From Mycobacterium gastri (GTDB lineage: Bacteria; Actinomycetota; Actinomycetes; Mycobacteriales; Mycobacteriaceae): a DNA stretch of 45,179 bases. Positions within the stretch are counted from its first letter, which is position 1, and every line of letters starts with the position of its first letter. Position numbers and translations under genes: made by a program. The stretch covers positions 1 through 45,179 of the forward strand of contig NZ_LQOX01000125.1 of assembly GCF_002102175.1 (NCBI RefSeq), given 5' to 3'. Below, one piece after another: positions 24,708-32,823 of the stretch. The notes under the pieces are model-generated. The model was not told the DNA's origin. It saw only the letters and a list, made by a program, of their open reading frames with translations, and did no database searches.

Positions 24708-25928
24708 TCAGGACTTCAGCGGGAGCTCGACGCAGACGTGGGTGCCCGTCGGGGTGTCCAGGAAGACGAAAGTCCCGCCGGCGGCGTCGACCCGGGCCCG
24801 ATGCGAGGCCAGTCCGATGTGCCCCTCGCCGAGGCGACGAGCCATGGTGTCGCCGCTGATTCCCACGCCGTCGTCGGCGACATCCAAAACGCACGTGTCG
24901 TCGGTGATCCCGAGGGTGACCGACGCGGTGCGGGCCCGGGAATGGCGCACCACGTTCGACAGCAGCTCACGGGCCACACCGAACATGATCGGGTCGATCT
25001 CATTGCGCACCGGATAGTCGATGTCGGTGCTGACCTTGATGCCCGAACGCTGCGCGGTGGACGTGGCCAGCTGTTCGACGGCCGCACCGAGGCCAACCTG
25101 TTCCAGGACGGCCGGATGGAGCTCAAAGGTGGCCTGCCGCAATCGTTCCGATGCGCTCTGCAGACCGGCCAACGCCCGGTTGACACGCTCGTCGTCGGGC
25201 GCAACCGTCTGTAACTCGATGAGCTCCTGACGGGCAGCCAGCACATCTTGCAGCGGCCCATCGTGAATGGACTCCGAGATCCGGCGCTGCAACACCTCAG
25301 AGGCCGTCATGGTCTGAGCCAGCAGCTCCTCGCGCAACGCGCTCAGACCCGCTACCGAGCGGGCGTGGCGCTCCTCGATCCGAACGACGACCAATGCGGT
25401 GGCACAAAGAAACGCATAGAGGACGAATCGGAATATCGCTTCGGGCCATCCGATTGCCCGCACCATCGCCGGGTCTTGGACCACCGCGAGGGCGAATCCG
25501 ATGAGTGTGAAAGCCAGCACCACCGCCGCCCGCCGCGACGACACGTCCAAGCCCACCAGCACCGGCAGCAAGGTCATGATCAGCAACGGATAGATCCCGT
25601 CGGTGGACAGCAACTGGAAACCGGTCAACGCGAATACGTCGACGGCGGTGAACGCAAACGGCTCGTGTCTGGCCATCCTGACGAATCGGCGCAACACAAT
25701 GACGCGTCGCGACGGCGAATACGCCAAGGCCAGGGCCCACAGCGCGGCCAACGCGTAGGCGACGATCAACGCGGATTGCTGCAGCCATTCCGAGTGGTTG
25801 GTGCCGACCAGCATGGCGGCGACCATCAACAGCACAACTCCGATTCGGAGCACCGAAGCGATTCGGTAGGAGCGCAGCTGGTGCAGCTCGCGCACCCGTA
25901 TCAGTTCTGCGTCGCTGGCTTCTACCAC
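24708..25928 (-). CDS. narS: NarS-like sensor histidine kinase
   Basis: 406 residues from the GTG at 25928. Five or so membrane segments lie at about 22-185, then a short coiled stretch and a HisKA_3-type kinase: H-box SIHDGPLQDVL (His about 222), N-box ELLSNVVRHSRA, and G-boxes DDGVGISG and GEGHIGLASH. It should phosphorylate the divergently encoded NarL. The start is chosen because TACGGT lies 6 bases upstream, at leaderless spacing, and the same arrangement precedes the paralogous kinase; ATG 26069 would add 47 residues not shared by the paralogue. In H37Rv, narS lies between narL and mmcO, the same order as here without the island. Confidence 0.85.
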   Translation of the reverse strand: MVEASDAELIRVRELHQLRSYRIASVLRIGVVLLMVAAMLVGTNHSEWLQQSALIVAYALAALWALALAYSPSRRVIVLRRFVRMARHEPFAFTAVDVFALTGFQLLSTDGIYPLLIMTLLPVLVGLDVSSRRAAVVLAFTLIGFALAVVQDPAMVRAIGWPEAIFRFVLYAFLCATALVVVRIEERHARSVAGLSALREELLAQTMTASEVLQRRISESIHDGPLQDVLAARQELIELQTVAPDDERVNRALAGLQSASERLRQATFELHPAVLEQVGLGAAVEQLATSTAQRSGIKVSTDIDYPVRNEIDPIMFGVARELLSNVVRHSRARTASVTLGITDDTCVLDVADDGVGISGDTMARRLGEGHIGLASHRARVDAAGGTFVFLDTPTGTHVCVELPLKS

Positions 25929-25934
25929 AAGAAC

Positions 25935-25940
25935 ACCGTA
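25935..25940 (-). promoter_or_regulatory. -10 box for a leaderless narS-like transcript
   Basis: On the minus strand TACGGT (TANNNT) is followed by 6 bases and then the GTG start, matching mycobacterial leaderless promoters. The paralogous kinase has TACGGT at 28071-28066 with the same 6-base gap to its GTG (28059). Confidence 0.5.
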
Positions 25941-26084
25941 GTCATGACCGCGGATGCGATTGGGGTGTTGCGCGGCAAGATCGCCGATCCGCCGGAGCAA
26001 ACTGTCGAGCGGGCCCGCGAGTTGTCCGGGAATTGCGGGCAGATGGTCGCGGCGAACGACTACACTCATCGCCATGGTCGGCCG

Positions 26085-26150
26085 ACATGGACATGACCCG
26101 GACATGGCCCAGACATGACCCGGAAATAACAGGGACATGACTCGAACATG
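26085..26150 (+). repeat. Phased ACATG repeats between narS-like and narL genes
   Basis: ACATG occurs at 26085, 26091, 26102, 26113, 26134 and 26146, several as part of GACATG(A/G)CCCGG-like units. The spacings of 6, 11, 11, 21 and 12 bases are mostly one or two helical turns. The last copy contains the narL start codon. It is a candidate binding array for phospho-NarL or another regulator. The remaining 25941-26084 shows no gene. Confidence 0.6.
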
Positions 26151-26792
26151 ACGGCGCCCGAGAAAGTCCGTGTGGTGGTCGGCGATGACCACCCGCTGTT
26201 CCGTGAGGGCGTGGTGCGCGCGCTTTCGTTGAGCGGCTCGGTCAACGTGGTCGGTGAGGCCGATGATGGCGCGACGGCACTGGAGTTGATCAAGACCGAG
26301 CTGCCCGACGTTGCCTTGCTCGACTACCGGATGCCGGGCATGGACGGCGCCCAGGTGGCCGCCGCGGTGCGAAGCTACGACTTGCCGACCCGCGTGCTGC
26401 TGATTTCGGCGCACGACGAATCGGCGATCGTTTACCAGGCATTGCAGCAGGGCGCCGCCGGGTTCCTGTTGAAGGATTCGACACGCACCGAGATCGTCAA
26501 AGCCGTACTCGATTGCGCCAAGGGACGAGACGTCGTCGCGCCCTCCTTGGTTGGCGGCCTTGCCGGCGAGATCCGCCAGCGAGCGGCCCCGACGGCTCCG
26601 GTGCTCAGCGCCCGCGAGCGAGAGGTGCTCAATCGTATTGCCCGCGGCCAGAGCATTCCCGCGATCGCCGGCGAACTGTATGTGGCGCCGTCGACGGTCA
26701 AGACCCATGTGCAGCGGCTCTACGAAAAGCTCGGTGTCAGCGACCGTGCGGCCGCAGTGGCCGAAGCCATGCGGCAGGGGCTGCTCGACTGA
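26148..26792 (+). CDS. narL: NarL response regulator
   Basis: 214 residues and nearly identical to recalled M. tuberculosis NarL (Rv0844c). Receiver domain at 1-120: VRVVVGDDHPLFREGVVRAL with the acidic pocket, the phospho-acceptor Asp in ALLDYRMPGMDG, the switch Ser in LLISAHDE, and Lys in LLKDSTR. The C-terminal LuxR-type helix-turn-helix is REREVLNRIARGQSIPAIAG then STVKTHVQRLYEKLGVSDRA. It is flanked by two NarS-like kinases with almost identical catalytic domains, so both probably signal to it. It ends 46 bases before the convergent fusion gene. Confidence 0.95.
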   Translation: MTAPEKVRVVVGDDHPLFREGVVRALSLSGSVNVVGEADDGATALELIKTELPDVALLDYRMPGMDGAQVAAAVRSYDLPTRVLLISAHDESAIVYQALQQGAAGFLLKDSTRTEIVKAVLDCAKGRDVVAPSLVGGLAGEIRQRAAPTAPVLSAREREVLNRIARGQSIPAIAGELYVAPSTVKTHVQRLYEKLGVSDRAAAVAEAMRQGLLD

Positions 26793-26838
26793 GTGCCGCT
26801 CGACTGACTGCCTCTTGGCCAGCAATCGCGTGCGGCGA

Positions 26839-29529
26839 TCAGGACTTCAGCGGTAGTACCACGCGGACATGGGTGCCCGCCCGGGTATCCAGAAAAACGA
26901 ATATGCCCCCGGCGGCGTCGACCCGCATCCGATGCGAAGCCAGGCCGATGTGCCCCTCGCCGAGGCGACGGGCCATGGTGTCGCCGCTGATTCCCACCCC
27001 GTCGTCGGCGACATCCAAAACGCAGGTGTCGTCGATGATCCCGAGGCTGACCGATGCGGTGCGGGCCCGGGAATGGCGCACCACGTTCGACAGCAACTCA
27101 CGGGCCACACCGAACACAATCGGGTCGATCTCATTGCGCACCGGATAGTCGATGTCGGTGCTGACCTTGATGCCCGAACGCTGCGCGGTGGAGGCGGCCA
27201 GCTGTTCGACCGCCGCCCCCAGCCCGACTTGCTCGAGGACGGCCGGATGCAGCTCAAAGGTGGCCTGCCGCAGACGTTCTGAGGCATCCTGCAAGCCGGC
27301 CAACGCTCGGTCCACCCGCTCGTCGCCCGGCCATGCGATCTGCAGCTCGACGAGTTCCTGACGGGCGGCCAGCACATCTTGCAACGGCCCATCGTGAATG
27401 GACTCCGAGATCCGGCGCTGCAACACCTCAGAGGCCGTCATGGTCTGAGCCAGCAACTCCTCGCGCAACGCGCTCAACCCGGCCACCGAGCGAATGTGGC
27501 GCTCCTCGATGCGCACCACCACCAACGCTGTGGCGCACAGAAATGCATACATTGAGAAGAGAAAACCGGTATGGGGCCAGCCACTCGGGCCGAGGAGCAC
27601 GCCGTCGTGGACCCCCGCCAGCACGAACCCGAGCAGGCTGAACGCCAGCACCGTCATAGCTCGCCGTGACGAGATATCGACGCCCGCCAGGACCGGCAGC
27701 AACGTCATGATCAGCAGTGGATAGAATCCGTGGGCGGACAGCAGCTGGAAGCCGGTCAACGCCACGATGTCGACGCCGGTGAACACCAGAGGTTCCCACC
27801 GGCGCACGCCCGACGATTCCCCCGCTCCGGGCTGTCGTCGCGCCGGGGAAAAGGCCAATGCCAGGGCACACAATGCGGCAATGCCATACAAGGCGACTAA
27901 GACAGTTTGCCGGGCCCATTCGCGCTCTGGGGTGCCGACGACCATCGCGGCAATGACGAACACCAGGACCCCGATGCGAAGTACCGAGACGATCCGGTAC
28001 GAGCGCAGCTGGTGCAGGTTGCGTACCCGCTCCAGTTCCACGTCGCTGGCGATTGCCACGGGAACACCGTACTCACGGCGGCGCTTCACCGCCGGATGCG
28101 GAGCGGACCGGTCCCTCTGGACCGGCTTCGCCGTCCGGCTGCTCAGTAGCGCCTGGCGCCGTGGTTGCGCAACCCCCCCGCCGGGGTCGGCTCCGGCCAA
28201 AACACGTGCCAGGGGTGCGCACAGAGCAGTGCCGAGCAGGCCGGCGGTCACGGTGGTGCCGACCATCAGCAGTCGCCCGCCGTGTGCGAGACTGCAGGAA
28301 GCCAGAATTGGCGCGGTCACCGCCGCAGCCGCCGTCGTCATGGACGAAACTCCTTGGTAACGGCCACTACTGGCGGGCGGAGTGATCCGGTGGACGATGC
28401 CGGCGCTAACCACAAACCAGACGATCTCACCCGGTGCGCACGCCGCCACGGCAACACTGAAACCGGCCGTGGTGTGCGCGATCCCGGCCGCGCCCATGCA
28501 CAGAGTCAACCACACTCCCGCGACGGCCAACATGTCGATCCTGGGGCCGACCGCCAGCCGCTTACTCAACCACGGTGTCATCAAAGGGGTTAGGGCCACC
28601 ACCGCCGCGCCGTTGACCACCTGCACCCAGCCGTAAGCGCCGGCACCCAGGCCGGACGCGTTCATCAGCATCGGTACGACGGCGAAGATGCCCATCAGCA
28701 CCGTGAGAGTCGCCAAGCCCGACGCGACCAACAGAACCAGCCGTTTGTCGGCGAAGACTTGCCGGTAATCGCCTCTGGCGTGGGCGGTCACCGGCGTCGC
28801 CGCATGGTACCGGCCGGCCGGTATGCAGCGGGCCGTCACCACCGCGAAAGTTGCGCATGCGATCCCGTTGATCCAGTACAGCAGCGAGGTGCCCATCCAC
28901 TCCGCGAGCAGACCGCCGACCCCGCCCGCGATCGCCGCGCCGATGTTGAGAATCCACCCGTAGCGCCAGCTGTCAAGTCTGGCGCGTTGCCGGGGATCCG
29001 AAATCAGGGCGGTAATCGCGGCGGCGAGCACCAGACGCGGTGTGTCGCAGGCTAATCCGGCGATCATGGCCGCCACCAACAACACTGCAAGGCTGTGCAC
29101 CACGGCAATCAGCATCAGCATCGCGGCCGCCACGGCCATGGTGGACACCAGCGTCGATCGGGCACCGTAGCGGTCGACCAGCCAGCCACACAGCGGCTGC
29201 CCCACCGCCCATCCCGCGCCGTAGGCCGCCAGGACCGCGCCCACGGCTCCTGCCTGATGACCCCGTCCGGCCACGTGGTAGGCCAGGAACGGATAGGCGA
29301 AGCCTGCCGAGCGCACCAGCAGGTTACCGGCCAGCAGTAACCACATCACCGCCGGATAGCGATCGCGGGCCGGCTGCGCCGCGGATGACGAGACCGCGGC
29401 AACGGGCCTCAAGGTAGCGACGCGGCGCCGCGCGGGGTACCGCCGATCGGGCCCATCGCTTGATGAACGCCAGTTCCTCCGGCCAGGGGACACGCCGCGG
29501 GTCGAGCTGTGATGAACGAGTGCGCGCAT
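26839..29529 (-). CDS. MFS transporter fused in frame to a NarS-like histidine kinase
   Basis: 896 residues without a stop. Residues 60-440 form a major facilitator transporter of about 12 membrane segments (MWLLLAGNLLVRSAGFAYPF, GWLVDRYGARSTL loop 2-3 motif). Residues 440-490 form a Pro/Arg-rich linker. Residues 491-896 align end to end with the 406-residue NarS-like kinase: five or so further membrane segments, H-box SIHDGPLQDVL (His about 712), N-box and G-boxes. The kinase core is almost identical to the neighbour. An internal GTG at 28059 with TACGGT 6 bases upstream could also give a separate kinase. AGGTGA precedes the ATG, which starts 4 bases after the second MFS gene's stop. A lost stop codon could be recent or a sequencing error. 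Confidence 0.8.
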   Translation of the reverse strand: MRALVHHSSTRGVSPGRRNWRSSSDGPDRRYPARRRVATLRPVAAVSSSAAQPARDRYPAVMWLLLAGNLLVRSAGFAYPFLAYHVAGRGHQAGAVGAVLAAYGAGWAVGQPLCGWLVDRYGARSTLVSTMAVAAAMLMLIAVVHSLAVLLVAAMIAGLACDTPRLVLAAAITALISDPRQRARLDSWRYGWILNIGAAIAGGVGGLLAEWMGTSLLYWINGIACATFAVVTARCIPAGRYHAATPVTAHARGDYRQVFADKRLVLLVASGLATLTVLMGIFAVVPMLMNASGLGAGAYGWVQVVNGAAVVALTPLMTPWLSKRLAVGPRIDMLAVAGVWLTLCMGAAGIAHTTAGFSVAVAACAPGEIVWFVVSAGIVHRITPPASSGRYQGVSSMTTAAAAVTAPILASCSLAHGGRLLMVGTTVTAGLLGTALCAPLARVLAGADPGGGVAQPRRQALLSSRTAKPVQRDRSAPHPAVKRRREYGVPVAIASDVELERVRNLHQLRSYRIVSVLRIGVLVFVIAAMVVGTPEREWARQTVLVALYGIAALCALALAFSPARRQPGAGESSGVRRWEPLVFTGVDIVALTGFQLLSAHGFYPLLIMTLLPVLAGVDISSRRAMTVLAFSLLGFVLAGVHDGVLLGPSGWPHTGFLFSMYAFLCATALVVVRIEERHIRSVAGLSALREELLAQTMTASEVLQRRISESIHDGPLQDVLAARQELVELQIAWPGDERVDRALAGLQDASERLRQATFELHPAVLEQVGLGAAVEQLAASTAQRSGIKVSTDIDYPVRNEIDPIVFGVARELLSNVVRHSRARTASVSLGIIDDTCVLDVADDGVGISGDTMARRLGEGHIGLASHRMRVDAAGGIFVFLDTRAGTHVRVVLPLKS

Positions 29530-29533
29530 GACG

Positions 29534-30868
29534 TCACCTCGGCGCGGCTTGGTGACCCGGCTGCTCGACGCCGGTGACGTACCGTGTGCGGCAAAGTGGC
29601 TCCGCCTCAGGGTGACTCAGGGCCGGCGCTGAAATGGACCGGCCCAGCGCGCGGGCCAGCGGCAGGCACAGGGCGGCGCCGGTCAGGCCGACCGTCACGG
29701 TGACGATCGCCACCAGACGATGACCGCCATGAATCAGACTGTAGGAGGCGATGATTGGGGCTACCACCGAAGCGATAGCCAGCGTCATGGACCAGATGCC
29801 GTGGTAACGGCCGCCATTGGCGGGCGGAGCGATCCGGTGCACGATGCCGGCGGCGATCACGAACCAGGCGATCTCGCCCGGGGTGCAGACCGCGGTGGCG
29901 ACGGTGAAGCCCAGGGTGGTGTGTGCGAGCGCGGCGCCCGACATGCTCACCGCCGTCCACACGCCGGCGCCGGCCAGGATGTCGAGCCTCGGACGGAAGC
30001 GGGCCGCCGCTTTCCGGCCCAGCCACGGTGTCATCACCGGGGTCAGGCCAATGCCGGCAACGGCATTGGCCAGTTGCGCCCAGCCGAATTCGCCGGCGCC
30101 CAAACCGCTGTCGGCCATCAACATGGGTACCGCGGCATAAAGACCACGGACCGCCGTCAACGTCGCGAGGCTGGACCCCAGCAGCAGGACCAGCCGAGCA
30201 TCCAAAAACGCTCCGCGGTAACCGATGTCAGCCGTCTGAGCAACCGGCTCGGCGACCGCCGGGGACCGGCGATGCTCCCTGGCCGGGATGCAGCGGGCCG
30301 CCAGCAGCGCCAGCATCGCGCACGCAACGGCGTTGATCCAGAACAGCACGGGCACGCCCGACCAGCCGGCGAGCAGACCACCCACACCGCCGGTGATCGC
30401 GCGGCCAATGCTGACGATCCAGCCGAAGCGCCAGGTGTCGATCTTCGCCCGCCGCCCGGGATCGGGCACCAACTCGGCGATCGCGGCACCCAGCACCGGG
30501 CGCGGCGCGTCATAGACCACACCGGTGACCAGAGCACCGATCAGCAATGCCGGCACGCTGCGGGCCTGGGCCATCAGCACCAGCACCGTGGCCGCAACCA
30601 GCATGGTGGACGCCAGCGTCGCGCGCGGCCCGGTACGGTCCACCAGCCAGCCGCATGTCAGCTGGCCCACTGCCCAGCCGAGTCCGAAGGCGGCCAGGAC
30701 CGCGCCGACAGCGCTCGCCGGGTGCCCTCGCCCGGCCACGTGAAACGCCATGAACGGATAAGCGAACCCCGCCGCGCGCACTACCAGGTTGCCGCCCAGC
30801 AGCAGCCAGATGACGCCCGGAAACCCATCCGGGCAGGACGAGCGTGATGAGGTGTTCGAATCAGGCAT
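29534..30868 (-). CDS. MFS transporter paralogue (Rv0842-like)
   Basis: 444 residues from the ATG at 30868, about 12 membrane segments. It is collinear with the MFS half of the downstream fusion: VIWLLLGGNLVVRAAGFAYPF, GWLVDRTGPRATL, PGEIAWFVIAAGIVHRIAPPANGGRYHGI. Unlike the fusion it ends in a normal stop after a hydrophilic tail. The substrate is unknown; location beside narLS and mmcO matches Rv0842 in H37Rv (memory). The start is uncertain: the frame stays open upstream, and an ATG at 31081 with TACCGT seven bases before it could give a protein 71 residues longer from a leaderless mRNA. Confidence 0.85.
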   Translation of the reverse strand: MPDSNTSSRSSCPDGFPGVIWLLLGGNLVVRAAGFAYPFMAFHVAGRGHPASAVGAVLAAFGLGWAVGQLTCGWLVDRTGPRATLASTMLVAATVLVLMAQARSVPALLIGALVTGVVYDAPRPVLGAAIAELVPDPGRRAKIDTWRFGWIVSIGRAITGGVGGLLAGWSGVPVLFWINAVACAMLALLAARCIPAREHRRSPAVAEPVAQTADIGYRGAFLDARLVLLLGSSLATLTAVRGLYAAVPMLMADSGLGAGEFGWAQLANAVAGIGLTPVMTPWLGRKAAARFRPRLDILAGAGVWTAVSMSGAALAHTTLGFTVATAVCTPGEIAWFVIAAGIVHRIAPPANGGRYHGIWSMTLAIASVVAPIIASYSLIHGGHRLVAIVTVTVGLTGAALCLPLARALGRSISAPALSHPEAEPLCRTRYVTGVEQPGHQAAPR

Positions 30869-31232
30869 CCGGTGACGCAGGGCGAGGCCGGCACGCCCGC
30901 CAACTACTTTGACCACCCCGGAGCGCTTTGCTCTCACCGCCCTCGACCCGGCCCAGTGCTCGCCGGCACACCGGTGAGTGGCGGCCACCGTTCGCGGCCG
31001 CAGCAAAGCGGAACGGAGATCGACGTCCGAGCCCGAAGTCAGCACTGGTTCGCTGCCTGCGATGGCCGCGGTTGTCGTCATCAATTGAACGGTAGAGATG
31101 ATCACGTTGCGACAACTCCGCCGATCGGCCGCAAAAACGCCGCGATCTCGGTCCACCGATCGGGGGACGTGGCCGGATTGGATAAGGGCCGGGCTGCCCG
31201 GACCCGCCAAACGCTCGTCATTACCCGAGTCG
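30869..31232. other. Intergenic stretch between MFS and PPE genes
   Basis: 364 bases with no separate gene recognised. The MFS frame is open through most of it, so part may be an N-terminal extension or 5' leader. A TACCGT -10-like box on the minus strand at about 31089-31094 precedes the candidate ATG at 31081. Confidence 0.4.
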
Positions 31233-32369
31233 CTATCCGATCAGCTGCGGCAGCACCCGAAGCGGCTCGATGCCGTCCTGCGCTGCGTTGCCGGCCGCGG
31301 CGGCCCGCTCGGTTGCGCTAGCCAGCGGTAACCCGCCCAGTAGACCGGGGGACGCGCCGGACCCGAGCGAGGAAGCGCCGGTGGAGACGGCGCCCGGCAG
31401 CGCCGCGACCGCGGCATGACTCAGGGTGGGGGCGGAGGCGGCCCACGCCACGGGCGCCGACAAGCCGCCGACCCTCGCCGCTTCACCCAGGCCGGCCGAC
31501 ACCGCGCCGGTCAGGCCCGCCATGCCCGCCGAACCCAGGGCTCCCGCGGCGGCGGATTCCGCCGCCGCCGCGATCTGGCTGCCGACCGCAGCCGCCGCCG
31601 GGAACAGGCCCTTGATGGTCGACATCGCCGACATCATCAGCCCGGCAGACGAAGTGCAGACGAAGAACGGGGTACCGAAAAGGCTCACCACGGTCTGCAG
31701 GTCTTGCACCCATTCCGGGAGTACCGACGCGTCGCCGGCGGTCAACCCCGACATCAGCTCGGACAGCACCGTGGCGACGTTGGTGGCCACCGAATTGCCG
31801 GCGGCTTGGTCAACAGCGGCGGCCTGGCTGACCAGCCCCGCCGGGTTGGCCGTCGGCGGCGGCGGGGTGAACGGGGTCAAGCTGGTCGCGGCGGACGACG
31901 CCGCGACGTAGCCGTACATCGCGGCCGCATCCTGAGCCCACATCTCGCCGTACTGGGCCTCGATGGCCGCGATCGCCGGCGAGTTCTGGCCGAGTAGGTT
32001 GCTGGCGATCAGGACCGCCAGCTGCGCACGATTGGCTGCCACGAGTGCCGGATGAACGGTCATCGCGTGGGCGCACTCGTAAGCGGCGGCCGCCGCTTTG
32101 GCTTGGCCGGCAGCCTGCTCAGCTTGAGCAGCGGTGGCTTTCAGCCACGTCACATACGGTGTGGCGGCAGCGGCCATCGTGGTCACGCTGGCGCCGAGCC
32201 AGGGCCCGCTGATCAGTCCGATGACCACCGACTCGACGGCGATTGCGATGGAGGTCAACTCGACGGCCAGGCCATCCCACGCGCCGGCGGCGGCCAGCAT
32301 CGATCCTGCCCCCGGCCCGGCGTACATGCGTCCGGAATTGATCTCGGGCGGCAGCGCCCCGTACACCAT
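31233..32369 (-). CDS. PPE-family protein, SVP-like subgroup
   Basis: 378 residues. The N-terminal PPE domain (about 1-180) starts MVYGALPPEINSGRMYAGPG with the Pro-Pro-Glu motif and contains the helix-turn WLGAS. The C-terminal half is Ala/Gly/Ser-rich and includes GGLSAPVAW, a variant of the Gxx-SVP-xxW motif where Val is Ala. It is expected to be exported with its PE partner by an ESX system and to sit at the cell envelope. It begins 18 bases after the PE stop, the usual PE-PPE operon. Confidence 0.93.
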   Translation of the reverse strand: MVYGALPPEINSGRMYAGPGAGSMLAAAGAWDGLAVELTSIAIAVESVVIGLISGPWLGASVTTMAAAATPYVTWLKATAAQAEQAAGQAKAAAAAYECAHAMTVHPALVAANRAQLAVLIASNLLGQNSPAIAAIEAQYGEMWAQDAAAMYGYVAASSAATSLTPFTPPPPTANPAGLVSQAAAVDQAAGNSVATNVATVLSELMSGLTAGDASVLPEWVQDLQTVVSLFGTPFFVCTSSAGLMMSAMSTIKGLFPAAAAVGSQIAAAAESAAAGALGSAGMAGLTGAVSAGLGEAARVGGLSAPVAWAASAPTLSHAAVAALPGAVSTGASSLGSGASPGLLGGLPLASATERAAAAGNAAQDGIEPLRVLPQLIG

Positions 32370-32387
32370 CGCTGCGGAATCCGTCCC

Positions 32388-32687
32388 TTAGCGGGCTGCG
32401 ATCGCGTTGGCCGCCTCGGTCGCCGCGTAGGAACCGCCGCTGGCTCCGAGGGTGGTCACAAAGAGCTCGTGAATCGCCGCGGCCTGTGCGCTGACCGCTT
32501 GATAGAGAGCGCCGTGGGCCGCGAAGTGTGCCGCGGTCAGCGCCGACACCTCGTCTGCGGCGGCCGGTACGACGCCGGTGATGGGAGCTATCGCGGCCGC
32601 ATTACTCGCGTTCATGGCGCTACCGATCGACTGCAGGTTCCCCGCTGCCGAGATCAGCGCCTCGGGTTCACTGGTCACGAAAGACAT
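32388..32687 (-). CDS. PE-family protein
   Basis: 99 residues, the length of a PE domain alone: MSFVTSEPEALISAAGNLQS with the PE pair at residues 8-9, two helices forming a hairpin, and C-terminal YAATE (YxxxE), the ESX secretion signal. It probably forms a heterodimer with the downstream PPE protein. The ATG lacks a good Shine-Dalgarno. 136 bases separate it from the meaB stop upstream and may hold its promoter. Confidence 0.93.
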   Translation of the reverse strand: MSFVTSEPEALISAAGNLQSIGSAMNASNAAAIAPITGVVPAAADEVSALTAAHFAAHGALYQAVSAQAAAIHELFVTTLGASGGSYAATEAANAIAAR

Positions 32688-32823
32688 GACACAACAGTGC
32701 CGTGGCTTCCCTCCGATGTCTGTCGGGCGAGCGGGCACTTTGCTGGCGGAATCATGCTGTCCACCGATCGACGGAGTTGGTGTCCTCCACCCGGCGCGAT
32801 GGGCCGCACTTCGGTCGGGGGTT

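Noticed and set aside
25929..26825. Long upstream extension of the NarS-like frame across the narL gene
   Set aside because: The extension is antisense to narL and not shared with the paralogous kinase; the paralogue comparison and -10 spacing support the GTG at 25928.
30869..31210. Separate small gene upstream of the second MFS transporter
   Set aside because: The only open frame is continuous with the MFS gene, so it is an uncertain N-terminal extension or leader rather than a gene.
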